Source of the DNA: Jeongeupia wiesaeckerbachi
GTDB taxonomy: Bacteria > Pseudomonadota > Gammaproteobacteria > Burkholderiales > Chitinibacteraceae
Length of the DNA: 64,000 nt
Direction of reading: 5' to 3'
Assembly: GCF_050916355.1 (NCBI RefSeq)
Contig: NZ_CP136946.1
Coordinates: forward strand, 2,728,001-2,792,000
The translations under genes and the position numbers were made by a program. Below, piece after piece: positions 52,050 to 59,994 of the stretch. How positions within the stretch are numbered: position 1 is the first letter of the stretch; each line of letters starts with the position of its first letter. Below the pieces are notes generated by a model. The model worked only from the letters and a program-made list of their open reading frames with translations, searched no databases and had not been told where the DNA came from.

Positions 52050-52906
52050 AGCTGCAAGACGGCCGATTGCGCGTCGACGATCACGCGCGCGACGCGGCTG
52101 GCCTGACCTATGTCTACCCGGTGGTGTCGCGGCGCGCCGGTGGCGTGTCGGTCGGCATCAACCTCAATCCGAACAATGCCTGTAACTGGCGCTGTGTCTA
52201 TTGTCAGGTGCCGGCGTTGCAGCGCGGTGGTCCGCCGCCGATCGATCTGGCCCAGCTGGAGGTCGAGCTGGTTGCCATGCTCGACGACATCGTTCACGGC
52301 GATTTCATGCAGGCGCGAGTGCCGGAAGGCGCGCGTCGACTCAACGACATCGCCTTTTCGGGCAATGGCGAACCGACGATGAGCCCGGAGTTTCCGGCGG
52401 CGATCGCGCTGGTCGGTCGCGTGATGGCCCGTTTCGGGCTGACCGGAAAAATCAAGCTGGTGCTGATTACCAACGGCAGTCAGCTCTACAAGCCGGCCGT
52501 GCAGGGGGCGCTGGAAGCGATGGCGGTCTTGGGCGGTGAGGTCTGGTACAAGCTTGATCGTGCGCCACAGGACGGATTTAGCGCCGTCAATCAGGTTCAG
52601 CTCAAGGCGGCATCGGTGCGCGAGCACCTGGCCGCCGCGTCGCGTCGTTGCCCGACGTGGCTGCAGACCTGCATGTTCGCGGTCGATGGCGTCTTGCCGG
52701 ACGACGTCGTGCTGGATGCGTATCTGGACTATCTGGCGTCGCTACGCGCTGCGGATATCGCGTTGCAGGGGGTCTTGTTGTACGGCTTGGCGCGTCCATC
52801 GATGCAGGCGGAGGCGCCGCGCTTGTCGGCGGCACCGGTCGCGTGGATGCAGGCACTGGCGGCGCGAATTGAAGGGTTGGGGCTCAATGTACGCTTGAGC
52901 CTCTGA
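52046..52906 (+). CDS. Radical SAM protein
   Basis: A 286-residue radical SAM enzyme. The [4Fe-4S] cluster motif C-x3-C-x2-C is CNWRCVYC near residue 50, followed by FSGNGEPTMSPEF, the SAM-binding GE motif. It resembles stand-alone radical SAM proteins (COG0731-like, related to Fe-S oxidoreductases acting on tRNA wybutosine), but the reaction is unknown. It starts inside the end of the universal stress gene (ATGA overlap) and ends at a terminator. Confidence 0.85.
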   Translation: MKLQDGRLRVDDHARDAAGLTYVYPVVSRRAGGVSVGINLNPNNACNWRCVYCQVPALQRGGPPPIDLAQLEVELVAMLDDIVHGDFMQARVPEGARRLNDIAFSGNGEPTMSPEFPAAIALVGRVMARFGLTGKIKLVLITNGSQLYKPAVQGALEAMAVLGGEVWYKLDRAPQDGFSAVNQVQLKAASVREHLAAASRRCPTWLQTCMFAVDGVLPDDVVLDAYLDYLASLRAADIALQGVLLYGLARPSMQAEAPRLSAAPVAWMQALAARIEGLGLNVRLSL

Positions 52907-52911
52907 AAATG

Positions 52912-52937
52912 ACAAAGCCCCGCGAGCGGGGCTTTGT
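52912..52937 (+). terminator. Bidirectional terminator after radical SAM gene
   Basis: ACAAAGCCCCG-CGAG-CGGGGCTTTGT, a long perfect stem 5 bases after the stop; short U-tract (TTTGTTGTGT). It also lies 20 bases beyond the stop of the XRE gene on the minus strand. Confidence 0.75.
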
Positions 52938-52957
52938 TGTGTCCAGTCGCCAGCGTG

Positions 52958-53278
52958 TTAGCGCGCGCTGAGCTGGGCCGACTGCAGATGTACCGGCTCG
53001 CGGTCGCGCGTGGCGGCGAGGCGCAGCGTTTCGTACAGCTCCGGCTTCATTTCCTTGAGGTATTCGAGGATCAGGTAGTCCTCGCGGTTGATCTTGCCCA
53101 GATCGACCTCTTCGATGTGGACAACGCGGAGCAGCTCGCGCACCGGACGCGGCATGTTGCGACCGCTTTCGTAGCGGGAACCACCGCTTTGCGTCACGCC
53201 AATCTTGCTCCAGAATTCCTGCTGATTCAGACCAAGACGGCGGCGCACTTCGCGCGGGTTCGGGGTGGTTTCTTTCAA
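52958..53278 (-). CDS. XRE-family helix-turn-helix regulator
   Basis: A 106-residue DNA-binding protein. The N-terminal HTH is NPREVRRRLGLNQQEFWSKIGVTQSGGSRYESG, and a short helical tail (VHIEEVDLGKINREDYLILEYLKEM) follows. The likely start is TTG at 53278 because AGGAG sits 8 bases before it; a second TTG upstream would place the Shine-Dalgarno inside the gene. It is divergent from a DUF455 gene with about 120 bases between. Target genes are unknown. Confidence 0.8.
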   Translation of the reverse strand: MKETTPNPREVRRRLGLNQQEFWSKIGVTQSGGSRYESGRNMPRPVRELLRVVHIEEVDLGKINREDYLILEYLKEMKPELYETLRLAATRDREPVHLQSAQLSAR

Positions 53279-53401
53279 TTGTCGGACTCCTCTCAATACG
53301 GCGGCATGGCGGCTTAAACCTTGACGTCATCATAAAGTTGAGGGCCAGTTGCATACACGTAAGTATTTCCTTATGAACATGTGATTTAGTAACGCAACTA
53401 T

Positions 53402-54217
53402 ATGCCATGTGATTCGAAACTTGATTTTCTTGTTAAGCAACATTTTGCCCACCTTGCGCTCATGGAGATGGATCCGGGAAGGAAGGTGGCGCAAGTGAAT
53501 GATTTCAATAATCATTTACCTGTTGAAGTGGGCGCTTTGCATATCGGTCGCATCACTGTTCCGGGGCGGCCGGAGCGGCCGATTCTGGTGGCGCCGAGCG
53601 AGCTGGCGAACCGATCGACTCATAGCCTAGAGGGACGTGCGGCGCTGCTGCACGCGATCGCGCACATCGAGTTCAACGCCATCAATCTGGCGCTGGATGC
53701 CGTGTGCCGGTTCAGTGATATGCCCGATGCTTACTATTGCGACTGGTTGCAGGTAGCGCGCGAGGAAGCACTGCATTTCACCTTGCTCAGCGAGCACCTT
53801 GCCAGCCTGGGTTACGCCTATGGCGATTTCCCGGCGCACAACGGGCTGTGGGAAATGGCGGTCAAGACCGACGACGATGTGATGGCGCGCATGGCGCTGG
53901 TGCCGAGGATTCTGGAGGCGCGGGGGCTGGATGTGACGCCGGGGATTCGCGAGAAGCTCAAGCAAAGTGGCGATCACCGCGCCTGTGAGATCCTCGACCT
54001 CATCCTGCGCGATGAAATCGGCCACGTGCAGATCGGCAATCGCTGGTTTCACTGGTGCTGTGCCGAGCGCGGACTCGATCCGGTACCGACCTTCGTTGGT
54101 CTGCTACGCGATTACGATGCGGTGCTGCCGCGTGGCAAGCTGAACTACCCGGCGCGACGGGCGGCGGGGTTCAGCGACGAAGAGCTTGAACTGATCGAGT
54201 CGATCAAGCTGGTCTAG
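53402..54217 (+). CDS. DUF455 ferritin-like diiron protein
   Basis: A 271-residue four-helix protein of the DUF455 family. Carboxylate/His pairs expected for a diiron site are visible: HIEFNAINLALD near residue 92, EEALHFTLL near residue 120 and DEIGHVQIG near residue 207. Function of the family is not settled; oxidase- or hydroxylase-like activity is plausible. The first 30 codons are AT-rich and no good Shine-Dalgarno precedes the ATG, so the start could be a little further in (for example the ATG at 53462). Confidence 0.82.
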   Translation: MPCDSKLDFLVKQHFAHLALMEMDPGRKVAQVNDFNNHLPVEVGALHIGRITVPGRPERPILVAPSELANRSTHSLEGRAALLHAIAHIEFNAINLALDAVCRFSDMPDAYYCDWLQVAREEALHFTLLSEHLASLGYAYGDFPAHNGLWEMAVKTDDDVMARMALVPRILEARGLDVTPGIREKLKQSGDHRACEILDLILRDEIGHVQIGNRWFHWCCAERGLDPVPTFVGLLRDYDAVLPRGKLNYPARRAAGFSDEELELIESIKLV

Positions 54218-54248
54218 CAGGCTGCGAAGGTTGGAGGGGGGACCCATC

Positions 54249-54527
54249 TCAACCGATTCTGAGCTGCAGGTCGTCGCGTTCGTCGGCGGCATCACGCAAG
54301 GTGGCCAGCAGCGCGGCATGGCGTTCGGTGCCGAGGTGAGCGCGGGCGTCGTCGGCATCGGGCCAGTTCAGCGTGAGCGGACCTTCCACGTCCACCGTCA
54401 GCAGATCGAACAGGGCGTCGAGATTGCGGCCGAAATGGTCGGGTAGCGGTAATTGGCGCCCCAGTTGCGCGTAGACGTCGTCCATGCTGTGTATGTCGTG
54501 CAGCAACACGTTGCGGTGTGCGGTCAT
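54249..54527 (-). CDS. Barstar-family ribonuclease inhibitor
   Basis: A 92-residue protein with QLPLPDHFGRNLDALFDLL near residues 25-43. This corresponds to the barstar helix that plugs the barnase active site; Asp37 and Asp41 match barstar Asp35 and Asp39. It lacks a signal peptide and so protects the cytoplasm. It lies 9 bases downstream of the ribonuclease gene, the order expected for a toxin and its inhibitor. Confidence 0.92.
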   Translation of the reverse strand: MTAHRNVLLHDIHSMDDVYAQLGRQLPLPDHFGRNLDALFDLLTVDVEGPLTLNWPDADDARAHLGTERHAALLATLRDAADERDDLQLRIG

Positions 54528-54536
54528 CGGGACTCC

Positions 54537-54974
54537 TTACGGCTGGCAGGCGGGCAATTCGGTGAAGGTCTGGTAGTGATCGACGGTGACGAAGCGCCGG
54601 CCGCGTGGCTCGAACACGAGGCGCTTGGCGCCGCGCTTTCCGCCACGATAATCGAGATCGGCTTCACGATACTGTCCTTGTGGCAGCCGTTGCTCCCGAT
54701 TGCCGAAGCGGTCACCGCCGATCGAATGGCCGGGCAATACCTGCCAGAGGTCTTTGCCCGGTTTCCAGCCGGCGGTCTGCGCATCGCGTTTGGTGACATA
54801 GCGTTCGGGCAGACGTCCGCTGCGGGACAGGGCTTCAAGCGCGGCAGCCAGCTCGGCGCGGTCAAGCCGTTGCGATGCTGCGGCCGTTGCGGCGACGTCG
54901 CTGCAGCGCGGGAGTGCGGCAACGGCCGGCAGGGTGAGGCCGAGCATCAGGCCGAATAACAGGGTCAGTCGCAT
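54537..54974 (-). CDS. Secreted barnase-type guanyl-specific ribonuclease
   Basis: A 145-residue protein with a signal peptide (cleavage near AVAA, residue 20). The barnase core includes GGDRFGNREQRLP and YREADLDY. The catalytic residues line up with barnase: Glu104 (E73), Arg118 (R87) and His133 (H102) in DHYQTF. It should cleave RNA after guanosine once outside the cell or in the periplasm. The inhibitor gene follows at once. Confidence 0.92.
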   Translation of the reverse strand: MRLTLLFGLMLGLTLPAVAALPRCSDVAATAAASQRLDRAELAAALEALSRSGRLPERYVTKRDAQTAGWKPGKDLWQVLPGHSIGGDRFGNREQRLPQGQYREADLDYRGGKRGAKRLVFEPRGRRFVTVDHYQTFTELPACQP

Positions 54975-54992
54975 GGCGGGTCCGGTGGCGGT

Positions 54993-55787
54993 TCAGGCGG
55001 CGTCGAGCGGCGTCAGCAGCACCAGTTTCAGCGCCTCGTGATCGACAAGCTTGAACGACAGTTGATGATAGACACGCAGGCCGTCTCGCGGATGAGCGAA
55101 TGCACGCTCGCCACCCTGGCGTTCGAGCACGTCGTGCCGGCGCCAGTACTCGGCGAACTCGGGGCTGGCTTGTGAAAGATGCGCGATGAGCTCGAGCAGG
55201 GTCGCATCATCGATGCTGGCGCGCGTGTCGGCACGGAACTCGGCGGCCAGCCGGCGGGCGCGAATTTCCCAGTCGACGACCAGCGTTCGGGCGGCCGGAT
55301 CGAGAAAAACGAAGGCGAGCAAGTTCGGCGATGCATCGCTGGCAAGCCAGGGGCCGAACAAGCGGGCGGCAGCGTCGTTCCACGCGAGCACGTCCCAGCG
55401 CCGGCCGAGCACGTAGGCAGGGCCGGCAAAGCCACGCAGCGCGGCTTCAAGCACGCCGGGCGAGACGTCATGTTCGCCACGCGGCTGCTGCGGGTCGTGC
55501 CGGCCGGCCAGCTCGAACAGGTAGGCGCGTTGCGACCGTTCCATCCGCAATGCCACGGCCAGCCGGTCGAGTGCATCGGCCGATACGCTGATGTCGCGGC
55601 CTTGTTCGATCCAGGTATACCAGGTGGGACTGATGTCGCAGAGTTGCGCGACCTCTTCACGACGCAGCCCGGCGGTGCGCCGTCGCGCGCCAGCCGGGAA
55701 GCCGAAGGCGGCGGGGGCGCACTGCTGGCGCAGGCTCATAAGGAAGTCGCCGAGTTCCTTGCGGCGGATCGATGCGCTGGCGGACAC
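54993..55787 (-). CDS. XRE regulator with MmyB-type ligand domain
   Basis: A 264-residue regulator. The N-terminal HTH includes TAGLRREEVAQLCDISPTWYTWIEQGRDIS. From about residue 100 the MmyB-like domain has GPAYVLGRRWDVLAWNDAAARLFG and ends with a ...VYHQLSFKL block. This PAS-like fold is reported to bind fatty acids in the family. The GTG at 55787 is the likely start, though the frame remains open to 55871. It is divergent from leuC but no functional link is evident. Confidence 0.85.
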   Translation of the reverse strand: MSASASIRRKELGDFLMSLRQQCAPAAFGFPAGARRRTAGLRREEVAQLCDISPTWYTWIEQGRDISVSADALDRLAVALRMERSQRAYLFELAGRHDPQQPRGEHDVSPGVLEAALRGFAGPAYVLGRRWDVLAWNDAAARLFGPWLASDASPNLLAFVFLDPAARTLVVDWEIRARRLAAEFRADTRASIDDATLLELIAHLSQASPEFAEYWRRHDVLERQGGERAFAHPRDGLRVYHQLSFKLVDHEALKLVLLTPLDAA

Positions 55788-55995
55788 GGCGGGACTCTGG
55801 CTGTTACTGTTGATACCAGTATAAGTGCTAAACTTGTTCCAGTATCCAAACGCTTCTAATCTTGCCTGCATTGGGTGGCAAGACAGATGTTTTCCCCACC
55901 CGCGGTGGTTGCCGATGCGTGATCCAGCTCACGCCGTCGCGTCGGCAGCACGGTATGATCTCACCGTGGAGACACGGTTCTTCTCTGGAACGAAT

Positions 55996-57405
55996 ATGGC
56001 CGCACAGACGCTTTACGACAAACTCTGGCACTCGCACATCGTCAGCGAGGAAGCCGATGGTACCTGTCTGCTTTATATCGATCGCCATCTGGTGCACGAA
56101 GTGACCAGCCCGCAGGCGTTCGAGGGGCTCAAGCTCGCGGGCCGCAAGCTGTGGCGCGCCAGCTCGGTCGTCTCGACGCCGGACCACAATACCCCGACCG
56201 ATCACTGGGACGAAGGCATCAAGGATCCGATCTCGCGCCAGCAGGTCGAGACGCTGGACGCCAACATCAAGGAATTCGGCGCGCTCGTCTATTACCCGTT
56301 CAAGGACAAGCATCAGGGCATCCTGCACGTTGTCGGTCCGGAAAGCGGCGCGACCTTGCCGGGGATGACCGTCGTCTGCGGCGACAGCCATACCTCGACC
56401 CACGGCGCCTTCGGTGCGCTGGCGCATGGTATCGGCACCTCGGAAGTCGAGCACGTGTTGGCGACGCAGTGCCTGGTGGCGAAGAAATCCAAGGCGATGC
56501 TGGTGCGCGTTGATGGTCAGCTCGGTCGTGGCGTGACCGCCAAGGACGTAGCGCTGGCGATCATCGGCAGGATCGGTACCGCCGGTGGTACCGGTTATGC
56601 GATCGAATTCGGCGGCAGCGCGATTCGCGGCCTGTCGATGGAAGGGCGGATGACCCTGTGCAATATGGCGATCGAAGCGGGCGCGCGCGCCGGCATGGTC
56701 GCGGTCGACCAGACGACGATCGACTATGTCAAAGGCCGTCAGTTCGCGCCGAACGCGGCACAGTGGGAGGCTGCGGTGGCCAACTGGCGCACGCTGGTGT
56801 CCGACGACGGCGCGGTGTTCGACGCCGTGGTCGAGCTCGATGCCGGCGCCATTGAGCCGCAGGTCACCTGGGGAACATCGCCCGAGCAGGTGCTGTCGAT
56901 CAACGGCCGGGTGCCGGATCCGGCAGCTGAATCCGATGCGGTGAAAAAAGGCAGCTACGAGCGCGCGCTGCAATATATGGGTTTGACCGCCAACACCCCG
57001 ATCTCCGAGATTCCGGTCGACAAGGTGTTCATCGGTTCGTGTACCAACTCGCGCATCGAAGATTTGCGCGCGGCGGCGTCGGTGGTCAAGGGCAAGCAGA
57101 AGGCCGACTCGGTCAAGCTGGTGATGATTGTGCCGGGTTCGGGGCTGGTCAAGGCGCAAGCCGAGGCAGAAGGGCTCGACAAGGTGTTTACCGATGCCGG
57201 CTTTGAATGGCGTGAACCGGGCTGCTCGATGTGCCTGGCGATGAACGCAGACCGGCTCGAGCCGGGCGAGCGCTGTGCATCGACCAGCAATCGCAATTTC
57301 GAAGGTCGGCAGGGCCAGGGTGGGCGTACCCATCTGGTCAGTCCGGAAATGGCCGCGGCTGCGGCGATTGCCGGCCATTTTGTCGACGTGCGTCAGTGGA
57401 AATAA
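55996..57405 (+). CDS. leuC: 3-isopropylmalate dehydratase large subunit
   Basis: A 469-residue aconitase-family subunit beginning MAAQTLYDKLWHSHIV. Iron-sulfur cysteines are in GSCTNSRIEDLR and in PGCSMCLAMN; VVCGDSHTSTHGAFGALA is another aconitase signature. With LeuD it isomerises 2- to 3-isopropylmalate. The ATG at 55996 gives the exact family length; open frame upstream to 55825 is not family sequence. Confidence 0.97.
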   Translation: MAAQTLYDKLWHSHIVSEEADGTCLLYIDRHLVHEVTSPQAFEGLKLAGRKLWRASSVVSTPDHNTPTDHWDEGIKDPISRQQVETLDANIKEFGALVYYPFKDKHQGILHVVGPESGATLPGMTVVCGDSHTSTHGAFGALAHGIGTSEVEHVLATQCLVAKKSKAMLVRVDGQLGRGVTAKDVALAIIGRIGTAGGTGYAIEFGGSAIRGLSMEGRMTLCNMAIEAGARAGMVAVDQTTIDYVKGRQFAPNAAQWEAAVANWRTLVSDDGAVFDAVVELDAGAIEPQVTWGTSPEQVLSINGRVPDPAAESDAVKKGSYERALQYMGLTANTPISEIPVDKVFIGSCTNSRIEDLRAAASVVKGKQKADSVKLVMIVPGSGLVKAQAEAEGLDKVFTDAGFEWREPGCSMCLAMNADRLEPGERCASTSNRNFEGRQGQGGRTHLVSPEMAAAAAIAGHFVDVRQWK

Positions 57406-57416
57406 GGAGTCGAAGA

Positions 57417-57548
57417 ATGAAGCGTTTTGGTCTGATTCTGGCGGCATGCGCCGCGGTATTCGCCTTGTCGGCGTGCAATACCGTCAATGGTTTTGGCAAG
57501 GATCTGAAGCAGCTCGGTGGGCAAATCGACGAGAAATCGTCCAAATAG
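57417..57548 (+). CDS. Entericidin-like small lipoprotein
   Basis: A 43-residue lipoprotein. A hydrophobic signal with lipobox LSAC (Cys20) is followed by NTVNGFGKDLKQLGGQID, the EcnA/EcnB signature. Mature length is 24 residues. Entericidins are small outer-membrane-associated lipoproteins; EcnB promotes lysis in E. coli, but the role of single-copy homologues is unknown. It is lodged between leuC (11 bases away) and leuD (9 bases away), a position I recall from other Betaproteobacteria. Confidence 0.9.
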   Translation: MKRFGLILAACAAVFALSACNTVNGFGKDLKQLGGQIDEKSSK

Positions 57549-57557
57549 GACCAAGTC

Positions 57558-58196
57558 ATGAAAGCATTTAGCCAACTCGATGGTCTCGTCTGTCCGCTCG
57601 ACCGTGCCAACGTCGACACTGACGCGATCATCCCCAAGCAGTTTTTGAAGTCGATCAAGCGCTCGGGCTTTGGCCCGAATCTCTTCGACGAGTGGCGCTA
57701 CCTCGACCATGGCGAACCGGGCGTGGATAACAGCGGTCGCCCGCTGAATCCGGATTTCGTACTGAATTTTCCGCGTTACGCCGGCGCACAAGTGCTGTTG
57801 GCGCGGGATAACTTCGGCTGTGGTTCGAGCCGCGAGCATGCGCCGTGGGCGATCGACGACTACGGCTTTCGCGTGGTGATCGCCCCGAGCTTTGCCGACA
57901 TTTTCTTCAACAACTGCTACAAGAACGGCCTGCTGCCGATCGTGCTGGCGGCCGATGTGGTCGAGCGCTTGTTCAAGGCTTGCGAGGCGCAGGAAGGCTA
58001 TCGCTTGAACGTCGATCTGGCTAATCAGACCGTGACAACGCCAGCGGGCGAGTCGTTTGCCTTCGAGGTGACTGCGCATCGCAAGCATTGCCTGCTCAAC
58101 GGTCTGGATGAAATCGGCCTGACGCTGGCGCATGCGGACGAGATCCGCGCTTTCGAAGCCAAGCATCGCGAATCCAAGCCCTGGCTGTTCGTTTGA
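57558..58196 (+). CDS. leuD: 3-isopropylmalate dehydratase small subunit
   Basis: A 212-residue swivel-domain subunit with DRANVDTDAIIPKQFLK near the N-terminus and DNFGCGSSREHAPWA near residue 93. It completes the LeuCD heterodimer. It is followed by nagB rather than the usual leuB. Confidence 0.97.
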   Translation: MKAFSQLDGLVCPLDRANVDTDAIIPKQFLKSIKRSGFGPNLFDEWRYLDHGEPGVDNSGRPLNPDFVLNFPRYAGAQVLLARDNFGCGSSREHAPWAIDDYGFRVVIAPSFADIFFNNCYKNGLLPIVLAADVVERLFKACEAQEGYRLNVDLANQTVTTPAGESFAFEVTAHRKHCLLNGLDEIGLTLAHADEIRAFEAKHRESKPWLFV

Positions 58197-58221
58197 GCGG
58201 TTAGCTGTACCGAAGATTGGG

Positions 58222-58240
58222 GAAGGTCAATACGACCTTC
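58222..58240 (+). promoter_or_regulatory. Perfect inverted repeat between leuD and nagB
   Basis: GAAGGTCAATACGACCTTC is a 7+5+7 inverted repeat centred 60 bases before the nagB ATG. There is no U-tract after it, so an operator for nagB is likelier than a terminator. No similar sequence was found before nagE. Confidence 0.45.
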
Positions 58241-58290
58241 ACCTGATTTGTCGTATAGTTAGCCGTTTTCTTGTCTACCCCGGAAAGACC

Positions 58291-59025
58291 ATGATTCTGC
58301 ATAAATTCAAAAATCAAGCCGATCTCGACCGCGCCGCTGCCGACCTGTTCATTTCGGTTGTCCGTTCCAAGCCCAATGCAGTGCTTGGCATGGCCACCGG
58401 CGGCACGCCAGTCGGTCTGTATCAAGAAATCGTCAAGACCTACAAGCAGGGTCTGGTCAGCTTCAAGGAAGTTACGACGTTCAACCTCGACGAATACGTC
58501 GGTCTGCCGGTCAGCCATCCGGAGTCGTACCGCAGCTTCATGCAGCGCAACCTGTTCGACCATATCGACATCCTGCCGGAAAACACCCACGTGCCGAACG
58601 GCAATGCCGAAGACATCGATGGTGAAGGTCGTCGCTACGACGAAGCGATCTACCAGCAGGGTTCGGTCGACATGCAGCTGCTCGGTATCGGCGGCAATGG
58701 CCACATCGGCTTCAACGAGCCGGACGACGAGCTGTCGCGCTTCACCCACAAGGTCACGCTGAAGGAAAGCACGCGCGAGGCCAATAAGCGCTTCTTCAAC
58801 TCGATCGACGAAGTGCCGACGCACGCGATCACCATGGGCATGGGCTCGATCCTGCACGCCCGCGCGATCCTGCTGGTGGTCAAGGGGCAGGAAAAGGCCG
58901 AGATCCTCGACCGCACGCTGAATGGCCCGATCACCACCCAGGTGCCGGCATCCTTGCTGCAAACGCACCCGCGCGTGATCGTGATGACCGACTGTGATGT
59001 GACCTACAAGGTTTCGCACTCGTAA
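58291..59025 (+). CDS. nagB: Glucosamine-6-phosphate deaminase
   Basis: A 244-residue NagB of the short (Bacillus-like) type. GMATGGTPVGLYQEI and FNLDEYVGL (general base Asp) are followed by LGIGGNGHIGFNEP with the catalytic His. It converts GlcN-6-P to fructose-6-P and ammonia, the last step of GlcNAc use, and so works with NagE encoded at 30 kb. The ATG at 58291 gives family length. A perfect inverted repeat in the upstream region suggests its own control. Confidence 0.95.
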   Translation: MILHKFKNQADLDRAAADLFISVVRSKPNAVLGMATGGTPVGLYQEIVKTYKQGLVSFKEVTTFNLDEYVGLPVSHPESYRSFMQRNLFDHIDILPENTHVPNGNAEDIDGEGRRYDEAIYQQGSVDMQLLGIGGNGHIGFNEPDDELSRFTHKVTLKESTREANKRFFNSIDEVPTHAITMGMGSILHARAILLVVKGQEKAEILDRTLNGPITTQVPASLLQTHPRVIVMTDCDVTYKVSHS

Positions 59026-59040
59026 TCGAATGCGCTGATG

Positions 59041-59065
59041 AAAAGCGGGAGCGATCCCGCTTTTT
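59041..59065 (+). terminator. Rho-independent terminator of nagB
   Basis: AAAAGCGGGA-GCGA-TCCCGCTTTTT, a perfect 10-bp stem with a GCGA tetraloop, 16 bases after the nagB stop. Confidence 0.9.
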
Positions 59066-59101
59066 GTTTGCCTTCGATTTGCCGCACTGCCCATAAAAAC
59101 A

Positions 59102-59935
59102 ATGATTTCACTGGATTTGAGCATGGCATTGACTCGCAAGGCGTGCGCCGGTTTCTGGGCTGCCGCATTTCTATCGCTACCGATGACCTTGATTGCTGGG
59201 GCCGCCGTGGCCGCGCCGCCAGCGGCGAAGGCGGGGGGCTCCGAAGAAGCGCAGATGCTGTTCTGGAGTAGCATCAAGGACAGCAAGGACCCGGCCGAAT
59301 TTCAGGCCTATCTGGATCAATACCCGAACGGGGTGTATGCGAAGCTGGCCGAGATCAAGCTTTCCAGGTTGCAGAAGCCGCTGACGGCGAGTCCAAAGCC
59401 GCCGGTTCAGCCTGTTGCGGTACCCGTTGCGGCGCCGTCAGCCGTCGTGCCGGCAGTTGCAGTCCCGAAGTTGAACTACCGGCTGGTCTATCGTGGAGGA
59501 CGTCCGCAAACGTTGACCTTGAAGTTTGACGGTGAGCGTTGGGTCACCAACGATCCGGTCGAGCGTTACAACTGCTTGCTTGGGCCGATCGCGGAATCAG
59601 TCGCGGCGCCTGCGGTCTGGGATGTCAGGCGTCTGCTGAGCGAGGCCGCCGCAGGTGTCAACATTCCCCGCAAGATCAAGTCATCCGCTGCCCGTGGCGA
59701 TGACGCGCTGTCGCGCTATACGGTCAAGAAAGTGGATCAGGACGGTGCGCTGGTCCGCATGCTGATCGAAGGCGATCAGGCTCCGGTTGGGCGCATGTCG
59801 GGCGGGTCAGAGGCATTGCGATTCTCGCTGGACGTGAGCATCGACCAGGATCGTGGCGTGCTGAACTCGGCAAAGACCTGGATCACGACCACGTCGGGCG
59901 GTCGCTTCAATTGCGAAATCAGTTTGGCTGGATGA
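59102..59935 (+). CDS. Secreted/periplasmic protein of unknown function
   Basis: A 277-residue protein with an N-terminal signal-like helix (about 14-36, ending AAVAAP). A repeat-like segment follows (EEAQMLFWSSIKDSKDPAEFQAYLDQYPNGVYAKLAEIKL, residues about 48-88 given as motif only), of the kind found next to caspase-fold and SEL1/TPR proteins. A Pro/Val/Ala linker (about 93-125) leads to a beta-rich C-terminal domain with two Cys. I do not know a function. An ATG at 59123 is an alternative start. Confidence 0.72.
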   Translation: MISLDLSMALTRKACAGFWAAAFLSLPMTLIAGAAVAAPPAAKAGGSEEAQMLFWSSIKDSKDPAEFQAYLDQYPNGVYAKLAEIKLSRLQKPLTASPKPPVQPVAVPVAAPSAVVPAVAVPKLNYRLVYRGGRPQTLTLKFDGERWVTNDPVERYNCLLGPIAESVAAPAVWDVRRLLSEAAAGVNIPRKIKSSAARGDDALSRYTVKKVDQDGALVRMLIEGDQAPVGRMSGGSEALRFSLDVSIDQDRGVLNSAKTWITTTSGGRFNCEISLAG

Positions 59936-59994
59936 CCGCAGGTGGTGCGTGCGGCCATCGCGTTTTTTGTTTTCTATCTGGAGTGTGAGTTCCC

